5,676 bases of DNA, from NCBI GenBank assembly GCA_020345785.1, contig CP070771.1, positions 5,929,915-5,935,590 on the forward strand. The letters are read 5' to 3'. Source of the stretch: Desulfobacterales bacterium (lineage in GTDB: Bacteria > Desulfobacterota > Desulfobacteria > Desulfobacterales > JAFDCJ01). The notes beneath the pieces are model-generated. The model ran no database searches. It worked only from the letters and a program-made list of their open reading frames with translations, and was not told the origin of the DNA. The position numbers and the translations under genes are program-made. This document shows positions 1 through 5,676 of this stretch, in pieces (the stretch's first letter is position 1; each line of letters begins with the position of its first letter).

Positions 1-138
1 AATTTTGGTCATTGGGATTTATTTGAAATTTGGATTTTGGTGCTTGGGATTTTAATTGTTTTCAAATAAGTAATTGTCTTAATATCAGTCAAGTACTTTT
101 TCTTATTCTGATCGAATCCCAGACACCCCTGCCTTAGA
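1..138. other. Non-coding tail after the permease gene
   Basis: AT-rich and gene-free. No hairpin with a T-run is seen downstream of the permease TGA, so the operon terminator is either weak or left of the window. A minus-strand open frame at 9-212 overlaps the permease end and reads as Cys/Pro-rich nonsense. Confidence 0.6.
3..52. repeat. AT-rich direct repeat at a 32-bp offset, left edge
   Basis: TTTTGGTCATTGGGATTT (3-20) recurs as TTTTGGTGCTTGGGATTT (35-52), 16 of 18 identical, with related GGATTT/GAAATTT words between them. Almost no C occurs on the plus strand. It looks like part of a dispersed non-coding repeat that extends left of the window. Similar TTTGG/GGATTT tracts are, from memory, common between genes in Desulfobacterota genomes; I could not check this. 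Confidence 0.6.
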
Positions 139-1095
139 TCAAAGCGATCGAATCTCCTGCCGCATAAACACGGTGTAGGACACGGCAAAACAAATGATAG
201 TGATGGCGACAAGCGAAATAATATAGGGTATGACGATCAGTATGCTCTGACTCAAAGGCAAAGGGCCTGAAAAGCGCGACATGGAAAGATTTTCAAGCGG
301 CCCCACTGAGATAAATGAACGGGTGGATTTGCGCATGGGATCGATGATGGTTGCGGTGGCGTCCGTATAAAGCTCCATAGGCGAGACGAGTTTGAATGCT
401 TTTACAATATTCGCCTGCCGCATGACGGATTCTGGATTTTGGGGCGATGCATCACTGGCCAGGGCATTGGCGGCAACATTTGCTCCGATGGATACAAAAA
501 ACGAAAAAAAGATCCACACCGCCAATGCCGCCAGGGCGGAAGTTGCCGTGCTGCGAAACAAGATGGAAAATAAAATAGCGACGCCCAGCCAGAAAGAAAT
601 ATAGATAATACTAATAATTAGATAAATTATTATTCGCCAGATTTCTTCGATGCCGGGAACAATACCCATGACAAACAGCCCCAAACCAGTGATCACCAAT
701 ACGATGGAGACCATCATGATGCCGATCATAACCACTCCGGCCAAAAATTTACCGTTGATGACCACATCCCGGTAAATGGGCTGGGAAAGCAGCTTGCTCA
801 ACGTGCCCTCGTTGCGCTCCCGGTTGATGGTGTCGAAACCCAGAATCAGCCCCACCAAGGGTCCGAAAAAGGCCACAAACTGAACCAGCGAAAACAATGC
901 TCCGGGAGCTGTAAAAAGCATCAGAAATATAAAGCGCGGTTTGGCAACGCCTTCCAGTTCCTGCCTGATATTCAACCCGACCATATAGGCGGTAATCAGG
1001 CTTACCATGCCAATCAAAGCAAAAATGATGGTAAACCGGTAGCTGCTGAAATGATCTGCCAGTTCCTTCTTGATGATGACGTTGATACCGCTCAC
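139..1095 (-). CDS. ABC-2 type permease, NosY-like (COG1277)
   Basis: An integral inner-membrane protein of 318 residues. I set the start at GTG 1095-1093 because AGGAGG sits 7 nt upstream and the frame then opens with SGINVIIKKELADHFSSYR, the usual amphipathic N-terminus of ABC-2 permeases. The longer open frame up to 1239 overlaps the ATPase gene and reads as nonsense. Six hydrophobic regions are seen at about 21-41, 56-88, 118-146, 153-180, 184-212 and 284-310. The conserved cytoplasmic coupling segment NRERNEGTLSKLLSQPIYR (91-109) follows the second, as in NosY. A soluble loop of about 70 residues (213-283), containing KLVSPMELY, lies between helices 5 and 6 and is probably periplasmic. 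With the adjacent ATPase it should make a 2+2 transporter or a mechanotransmission complex acting on the NEW3 protein. Export is usual for ABC-2 systems; the substrate is unknown. Confidence 0.93.
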   Translation of the reverse strand: MSGINVIIKKELADHFSSYRFTIIFALIGMVSLITAYMVGLNIRQELEGVAKPRFIFLMLFTAPGALFSLVQFVAFFGPLVGLILGFDTINRERNEGTLSKLLSQPIYRDVVINGKFLAGVVMIGIMMVSIVLVITGLGLFVMGIVPGIEEIWRIIIYLIISIIYISFWLGVAILFSILFRSTATSALAALAVWIFFSFFVSIGANVAANALASDASPQNPESVMRQANIVKAFKLVSPMELYTDATATIIDPMRKSTRSFISVGPLENLSMSRFSGPLPLSQSILIVIPYIISLVAITIICFAVSYTVFMRQEIRSL

Positions 1096-1097
1096 GG

Positions 1098-1850
1098 CTA
1101 AGCCTCCTGGAAATATTTCATGTAGAGTTCTTCTAAGGTATACTTTTCCTGACCGATGCCGAGTTTTTCCTGGGCCAGCTGATCCATAGTCCCCTGAGCC
1201 ACCATGCGTCCCTTGATCATGATGCCGACCCGGTGGCAAATTTTTTGAACTTGATGCAGCATATGGCTGGACAGCAGAATCGTCATTTTTTTATCGCGGC
1301 ACAGGCTCTCGATCAAATCCATCATCCGGTTCGTGGCATCCGGGTCCAAACCGAGAGTCGGCTCGTCCAAAAACGCCACTTTTGAATCTTTTATCAGCAA
1401 CTCGGCCAACCCGAGACGCTGCCGCATCCCCCGCGAGTAGGCACCGATCCTTTTTTGCGATTCGTTTGCCAGCCCCACCGATTCAAGGGCGCTTTTAATG
1501 CGGTTAGCGGCCTGTTCACCCGAAATACCGTTCAGCGCAGCGACGAACCGCAGCATCTGGACGGCATTTAAGTCGGTGTAAAACCCCATGTTTTCCTGGA
1601 GATAGCCGATCTTAGATTTTACCTTGATGGGGTCCCGGCTGGGATCGAGGCCCAGAACTTTAGCAGTGCCGCTGGTGGGCTCCGTCAATCCCAGCAGCAT
1701 CAGCAAGGTGGTTGTTTTCCCGGCACCGTTGGGGCCCAGAAATCCGAAAATTTCACCTTCGGACACCGTAAAGGTAAGACGATCCACCGCTGTATCGCCA
1801 TTGTATATTTTGGTCAGCTGATCTGTTTCAATAATTGTTTGGGTATCCAT
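1098..1850 (-). CDS. ABC transporter ATP-binding protein, NosF-like
   Basis: A complete 250-residue cytoplasmic ATPase that should power the permease encoded next to it. Motifs in order: Walker A GPNGAGKTT (39-47), Q-loop Gln85 in GYLQEN, signature YSRGMRQRLGLAE (138-150), Walker B VAFLDEP with catalytic Glu163, D-loop GLD (167-169) and switch His196 in LLSSHML. The signature is YSRGM instead of LSGGQ; the YSxGMRQRLGLA form is what I know from NosF and related ABC-2 ATPases (COG1131). The C-terminal SLE-like segment YTLEELYMKYFQ (237-248) is also typical of that group. The ATG is only 1 nt after the stop of the NEW3-repeat gene, and its AGGAAGG ribosome site lies inside the end of that gene, so translation is probably coupled. 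Its TAG is 2 nt before the permease GTG. The substrate cannot be read from this subunit. Confidence 0.95.
   Translation of the reverse strand: MDTQTIIETDQLTKIYNGDTAVDRLTFTVSEGEIFGFLGPNGAGKTTTLLMLLGLTEPTSGTAKVLGLDPSRDPIKVKSKIGYLQENMGFYTDLNAVQMLRFVAALNGISGEQAANRIKSALESVGLANESQKRIGAYSRGMRQRLGLAELLIKDSKVAFLDEPTLGLDPDATNRMMDLIESLCRDKKMTILLSSHMLHQVQKICHRVGIMIKGRMVAQGTMDQLAQEKLGIGQEKYTLEELYMKYFQEA
1103..1108 (-). promoter_or_regulatory. Ribosome binding site that fixes the permease GTG start
   Basis: AGGAGG on the minus strand lies inside the last codons of the ATPase gene, 7 nt before GTG 1095-1093. It is the reason for choosing GTG; the next Met codon downstream would begin inside the first membrane helix (residue 30). 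Confidence 0.88.
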
Positions 1851-1851
1851 T

Positions 1852-3066
1852 TTAGCGCCTTCCTAACCAGCGGAATGTGCCAAAAAGTCCTGCAATTACG
1901 ACCACAATGATACCGATGCCGATCCATCCCCAGGCAGCCGATGCCTTTACAGTCGTCCGAAACTCGATGATCTTGGACGCTTTTTCGCCTTCAACATTGA
2001 CACTGACGGAATAATCTCCCACCAGGGCATCTTCATAAGGAGTGATGGATAATTCAACCTGCTTCAGATCACCGGGCTCGATAACATCGATATTCTCGGG
2101 GGTAAATTCGACCTTCCAGTTTTCAGGCTTAAACGACATGAACTTCACATTATGGTTGGCGGCCGATCCGGTATTCTTGACGTAAAAGGACATGTTGGCG
2201 GTCTTGCCCTGCCGCGCCTCCAACGACAGCAGGCCGCTGGGAGTGCCGACTTCTATATTATAGGTGCCGGTCAAAATGACGGCGAGTTGTGCTTCGCCCT
2301 TGGCGTCGCCGGAACTCACTCTGACGTTGATCGGGTATTTTCCGGCCTCGGCCATCGGGGACGGCTTTACCTCAACAGCAATGGACTGGTTCTGATTGGA
2401 TTTCAGCCGCAGGCTCGTGATGTACTTGGATTCGTAGGCCGGCTTGAAATTAATATCCCAACCTTTGGGACCGCTGGCGAAAAGGTCAAAGACCGCATCT
2501 TTATCCAATTTGCTGTCAACATCCACGGAGAACTCAAAGGTGGCATCCGACGGTCCGCTTATTTGCGGATAGGAAGTCGTCAACTTAACGCCCCGGTCCT
2601 CCGCTGATTTTTCTTCCGCGCCGGTAACCTCCACCAGTACATCCTGTTCCATTTTAAATTGGCCGTCTGCTGTTTTGGCTTCTATCCGAAACTTGTATTT
2701 GCCGGGCGTCACATCTTTGCCCGGCTCGGCCTCAAAAGTCAGCGTTTTGTCATCGCCGCCCGGTACATGAACACCCGTAACAGTATAGCGGTAGGTTTTG
2801 ATTTTAGCTTTCCAGCCTGCGGGAGCATCTGAAATCCAGACATCTACGTTTTCATCGCTTTTACCCTTGTTATGGAAGATAATATCCATGCTCACATTTT
2901 CTTCGGCAGGCACGACCACACCCGGGTATTCGACTGCCATGAAAATGGATCTGGCGGGTCTGTCATCTTCTTTTTCCGTCGCAAAACAAAGGCCCGAATT
3001 CAGCGCCAAGGCTGATATCATCAACGACACGAATAAAAGGTTGCGACCCGTTTTGACAAAATTCAT
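1852..3066 (-). CDS. Exported membrane-anchored protein with three NEW3-like repeats (COG1470-like)
   Basis: A 404-residue protein of unknown function. Residues 1-29 form a signal peptide (basic KTGR, then a hydrophobic stretch, with probable cleavage after CFA29). A single hydrophobic helix at about 380-397, followed by RWLGRR, is a C-terminal stop-transfer anchor, so the bulk lies outside the cytoplasm, held on the inner membrane. In between are three similar beta-sandwich units, about 44-150, 160-266 and 270-374. Each has a 'P.GW' or 'PENW' element (82-85, 200-203, 314-317), a PG- or K-rich strand, and a G-K/D-Y edge (GKY 122-124, GKY 242-244, GDY 350-352). This layout fits NEW3 (NPCBM-associated) domains. 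The mature part has no cysteine and only three histidines (65, 100, 305), so no metal site is apparent. The ATG at 3066 follows AGGAGG by 8 nt. It is the first gene of a three-gene operon with an ABC ATPase and permease, and is therefore probably their periplasmic partner. The family call is by pattern, not by search. Confidence 0.88.
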   Translation of the reverse strand: MNFVKTGRNLLFVSLMISALALNSGLCFATEKEDDRPARSIFMAVEYPGVVVPAEENVSMDIIFHNKGKSDENVDVWISDAPAGWKAKIKTYRYTVTGVHVPGGDDKTLTFEAEPGKDVTPGKYKFRIEAKTADGQFKMEQDVLVEVTGAEEKSAEDRGVKLTTSYPQISGPSDATFEFSVDVDSKLDKDAVFDLFASGPKGWDINFKPAYESKYITSLRLKSNQNQSIAVEVKPSPMAEAGKYPINVRVSSGDAKGEAQLAVILTGTYNIEVGTPSGLLSLEARQGKTANMSFYVKNTGSAANHNVKFMSFKPENWKVEFTPENIDVIEPGDLKQVELSITPYEDALVGDYSVSVNVEGEKASKIIEFRTTVKASAAWGWIGIGIIVVVIAGLFGTFRWLGRR

Positions 3067-3138
3067 TTGAAACTCCTCCTTTGCATTTTAAATGGAAAAT
3101 CCTCCCATCGCCGTCAGTACGAAATTACAGAAATTAAT

Positions 3139-3168
3139 CTTTTACATACTTAGACGGGTGACTGTCAA
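3139..3168 (-). promoter_or_regulatory. Candidate promoter of the NEW3-ABC operon
   Basis: Minus-strand TTGACA (3168-3163, perfect -35), an 18-nt spacer, then TAAAAG (3144-3139, 4 of 6 to TATAAT). It predicts an RNA start near 3132 and a leader of about 65 nt. Its presence after the groEL hairpin suggests that the transporter operon has its own promoter. Confidence 0.45.
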
Positions 3169-3207
3169 CCCACTTAATGCTCTTAAAGACAATTTTTTCA
3201 CGGGCCA

Positions 3208-3234
3208 CGGACACAACCGGTTTGAGGCTGTCCG
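3208..3234. repeat. Inverted repeat in the groEL-NEW3 spacer
   Basis: CGGACA (3208-3213) and TGTCCG (3229-3234), with 15 nt between, including the self-complementary AACCGGTT (3215-3222). It is GC-rich compared with the rest of the spacer and lies about 40 bp upstream of the TTGACA box of the next operon. It could be a regulatory dyad or part of a second terminator; no T-run follows. Confidence 0.3.
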
Positions 3235-3274
3235 GTAATGGCTATCGAATGGTTTGATCGGATTTCCCTAGAAG

Positions 3275-3304
3275 TCAAAGGGTGATCATTTGACCACCCT
3301 TTGA
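3275..3304 (-). terminator. Hairpin after groEL, probable groESL terminator
   Basis: Perfect 10-bp arms TCAAAGGGTG (3275-3284) and CACCCTTTGA (3295-3304) around a 10-nt loop, 36 nt past the groEL stop. On the minus strand it is followed by CTTCTAGGG rather than a T-run; on the plus strand by TGGTTTTCCC. It is therefore a strong RNA hairpin but an imperfect intrinsic terminator, and could instead stabilise the 3' end or allow read-through into the next operon. Confidence 0.55.
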
Positions 3305-3322
3305 TGGTTTTCCCGACCCAAA

Positions 3323-3337
3323 CAAACAGGCCGTTTG
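3323..3337. repeat. Small inverted repeat directly after groEL
   Basis: CAAAC (3323-3327), a 5-nt centre, then GTTTG (3333-3337). On the minus strand it is followed by TTTGGG, 3 nt beyond the stop codon. It is a weak hairpin that might assist the stronger one at 3275-3304. Confidence 0.25.
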
Positions 3338-3340
3338 CTA

Positions 3341-4984
<1,644 letters not shown>

Positions 4985-5272
4985 TTATTCCAGTACCCCG
5001 AGGATATCGTCCTCGCTCATAAAAAGGTGTTCGACACCGTCTACTTTAATCTCCGTTCCTGCATATTTGGAAAAAAGAACACGATCGCCGACTTTAACAT
5101 CCAGCGGAGTGCGCTGACCGCTCTCACCCATTTTGCCGGGACCGGCAGCCACAACTTTCCCTTGCTGGGGTTTCTCCTTGGCAGTGTCCGGAATAATAAT
5201 TCCCCCGGCACTCTTTTTTTCTTCTTCAACCCGCAGTACTAAAAGCCGATCATTGAGGGGTTTAATTTTCAT
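4985..5272 (-). CDS. groES: GroES (Cpn10) co-chaperonin
   Basis: A complete 95-residue protein of normal GroES length. It forms the heptameric cytoplasmic lid that closes the GroEL cavity in the ATP-driven folding cycle. Visible family features are the N-terminal [11 protein letters not shown] strand (residues 2-12), the mobile loop around residues 16-32 with the hydrophobic GGIIIP edge (23-28, equivalent to the GroEL-contacting IVL of E. coli), the roof-loop region GPGKMGESG (44-52) and the [15 protein letters not shown] strand block (61-75). The ATG is set by a very strong ribosome site, AAGGAGGT at 5281-5288, 8 nt upstream of the start. It is the first gene of the chaperonin operon, with groEL 21 nt downstream. 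No residue is obviously missing and I see no frameshift. The identification is essentially certain. Confidence 0.99.
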   Translation of the reverse strand: MKIKPLNDRLLVLRVEEEKKSAGGIIIPDTAKEKPQQGKVVAAGPGKMGESGQRTPLDVKVGDRVLFSKYAGTEIKVDGVEHLFMSEDDILGVLE

Positions 5273-5280
5273 GCCTTGTT

Positions 5281-5288
5281 ACCTCCTT
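5281..5288 (-). promoter_or_regulatory. Strong ribosome binding site of groES
   Basis: On the minus strand this reads AAGGAGGT, a full match to the 16S anti-SD, 8 nt before the groES ATG. Looking along the leader I found no CCTCC-like partner that would mask it, so a simple RNA thermometer is not evident. Confidence 0.9.
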
Positions 5289-5330
5289 GATAGATTTATC
5301 ATCAAATATAAATTTGGTTTGCCTCACACG

Positions 5331-5347
5331 TCACTCTCCCGCAGTGA
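5331..5347. repeat. Small inverted repeat in the groES leader (not CIRCE)
   Basis: TCACT (5331-5335), a 7-nt centre CTCCCGC, then AGTGA (5343-5347). The CACT/AGTG arms recall the HrcA operator, but the spacing is wrong and the outer TTAG/CTAA parts are absent. It may form a leader hairpin. Confidence 0.25.
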
Positions 5348-5440
5348 AGGGGATGAGCTCGTGCCAATATTTGCCGCAGATCTGTATCGTTGTCCAAGCC
5401 GCAAACGTTTTACCGGTCTTTTGCGTTACAGATTCCAGGG

Positions 5441-5455
5441 AATTGAAAAACAATT
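5441..5455. repeat. Small inverted repeat near the predicted P2 start site
   Basis: AATTG, a five-A centre, then CAATT. On the transcript strand the centre is five T. The dyad falls at about +2 to +17 from the start predicted for P2, so it might be an operator or a 5'-end hairpin. It is short and AT-rich, so chance is possible. Confidence 0.25.
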
Positions 5456-5463
5456 TAATTACT

Positions 5464-5492
5464 ATTAAATCAGTATGTTAAATAGTTATTAA
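5464..5492 (-). promoter_or_regulatory. Candidate proximal extended -10 promoter of groESL (P2)
   Basis: Minus-strand TTAATA (5492-5487, 4 of 6 to TTGACA), a 17-nt spacer, then TTTAAT (5469-5464, 5 of 6 to TATAAT), preceded by TG at the extended -10 position (5472-5471). It lies in the most AT-rich part of the leader and would start RNA near 5457, about 185 nt before groES. It is at least as good a candidate as P1. Confidence 0.45.
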
Positions 5493-5508
5493 TTGGCAAG
5501 ACGAGAAC

Positions 5509-5536
5509 AAATTAATCACCGTAACTAACTTGTCAA
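5509..5536 (-). promoter_or_regulatory. Candidate distal sigma-70 promoter of groESL (P1)
   Basis: Minus-strand TTGACA (5536-5531, perfect -35), a 16-nt spacer, then TAATTT (5514-5509), which keeps only the T-A-...-T positions of a -10 box. It would give a leader of about 230 nt. The -35 is convincing and the -10 is weak. Confidence 0.45.
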
Positions 5537-5544
5537 GAGGTCGT

Positions 5545-5561
5545 TTCACCGGTATGGTGAA
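5545..5561. repeat. 17-bp palindrome just upstream of the P1 -35 box
   Basis: TTCACC (5545-5550), a 5-nt centre GGTAT, then GGTGAA (5556-5561): perfect 6-bp arms. It lies 8 bp upstream of TTGACA. The position suits an activator or repressor site, but it could also be the hairpin of a terminator for a gene outside the window; no T-run follows on either strand. Confidence 0.4.
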
Positions 5562-5610
5562 GATATTTCAGTGTCGCTTGGAAAGCCTTGAAACCGGGGG
5601 GCCGGAGGTG

Positions 5611-5674
5611 GGGAGTATGAGAAGGTAAGAGGGTAAGAGGGCAGAAAGTTAGGAAGTTGAGAAATTGGGAAGTT
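5611..5674. repeat. Degenerate purine-rich 8-bp tandem repeat, eight units
   Basis: Eight consecutive octamers fit RRGARGKT closely: GGGAGTAT, GAGAAGGT, AAGAGGGT, AAGAGGGC, AGAAAGTT, AGGAAGTT, GAGAAATT, GGGAAGTT. The plus strand has only one C (5642), and pyrimidines fall almost only at the ends of units. The next unit appears to begin (GG) at the window edge, so the array probably continues. It is non-coding in appearance. Confidence 0.75.
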
Positions 5675-5676
5675 GG

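Larger units (their letters stand above)
5273..5676. other. 404-bp non-coding region upstream of groES
   Basis: I see no gene here on either strand. From left to right it holds the groES ribosome site, small dyads (5303-5316 CAAAT/ATTTG, 5331-5347, 5441-5455), the P2 and P1 candidates in an AT-rich block (about 5441-5520), the 5545-5561 palindrome, a G-rich stretch (5596-5613) and an octamer tandem tract to the edge. The plus-strand open frames at 5133-5468 and 5287-5481 have no ribosome site and no recognisable protein. Confidence 0.8.

Noticed and set aside
1096..1239. Longer permease reading frame starting with ATG at 1239
   Set aside because: It overlaps 142 bp of the ATPase gene, its extra 48 residues are low-quality shadow sequence, and a good AGGAGG sits 7 nt before the GTG at 1095.
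2152..2607. Plus-strand open frame of 151 codons inside the NEW3 gene
   Set aside because: It is antisense to a gene with clear signal peptide, repeats and anchor, and the product has no recognisable feature.
2983..3066. Lipoprotein signal on the NEW3 protein, because Cys27 lies near the signal peptide end
   Set aside because: The residues before Cys27 are SGL, which do not fit a lipobox (Leu at -1); cleavage after CFA is more likely.
5331..5347. CIRCE-like HrcA operator
   Set aside because: Only TCACT/AGTGA arms with a 7-nt centre; CIRCE needs TTAGCACTC-N9-GAGTGCTAA.
5353..5368. Sigma-54 promoter, because of a good -24 element TTGGCACG on the minus strand (5367-5360)
   Set aside because: The required GC at the -12 position is missing (TC at the right spacing).
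5133..5481. Small plus-strand gene divergent from groES
   Set aside because: The open frames here lack ribosome sites, and their products have mixed, unstructured composition. One starts inside groES antisense.
5596..5641. G-quadruplex on the plus strand
   Set aside because: There are G-runs at 5596-5601, 5610-5613, 5631-5633 and 5639-5641, but the loops between them are 8, 17 and 5 nt, too long for a canonical fold.

Overview
The window looks like chromosomal DNA of a Gram-negative bacterium, most likely a Desulfobacterota (classical Deltaproteobacteria) relative. This rests on the general look of the GroES and GroEL proteins and on the gene style (strong AGGAGG ribosome sites, moderate GC coding DNA, AT-rich spacers); I cannot place it more precisely without a search. 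All five convincing genes lie on the minus strand, so the biological reading direction is right to left.

Right part (5676 to 3341): a purine-rich 8-bp tandem repeat runs off the right edge (5611-5674). It is followed by a leader of about 400 bp without genes, which holds two candidate promoters and several small dyads, and then by groES (5272-4985) and groEL (4963-3341). These two genes form the bicistronic chaperonin operon, with a 21-nt gap. The chaperonin genes are intact. The one oddity is that GroEL ends in a short Lys/Ala/Pro-rich tail (ending PPMGEDMY) instead of a Gly-Gly-Met repeat.

Middle spacer (3340 to 3067, 274 bp): a perfect 10-bp stem hairpin lies shortly after groEL and is the best candidate for its terminator. 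A second dyad follows, then a candidate promoter with an exact TTGACA box for the next operon.

Left part (3066 to 139): a tightly packed three-gene operon with gaps of 1 and 2 nt. It encodes (1) an exported, C-terminally membrane-anchored protein made of three NEW3-like beta-sandwich repeats, (2) an ABC ATPase whose signature motif resembles NosF, and (3) a six-helix ABC-2 permease of the NosY kind, which starts at GTG. The order (extracytoplasmic partner, ATPase, permease) mirrors nosD-nosF-nosY, with a NEW3 protein in the place of the NosD beta-helix. Together they probably form one inner-membrane complex with a large periplasmic accessory domain. The substrate is unknown, and nothing in the sequence shows metal handling.

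Left edge (138 to 1): AT-rich non-coding DNA with a 16/18-identical direct repeat at a 32-bp offset. The gene block is therefore flanked on both sides by simple, non-coding repeat tracts. I found no transposase, CRISPR array, tRNA or rRNA. The main candidate for something little described is the NEW3-ABC transporter module; the chaperonin operon is ordinary.
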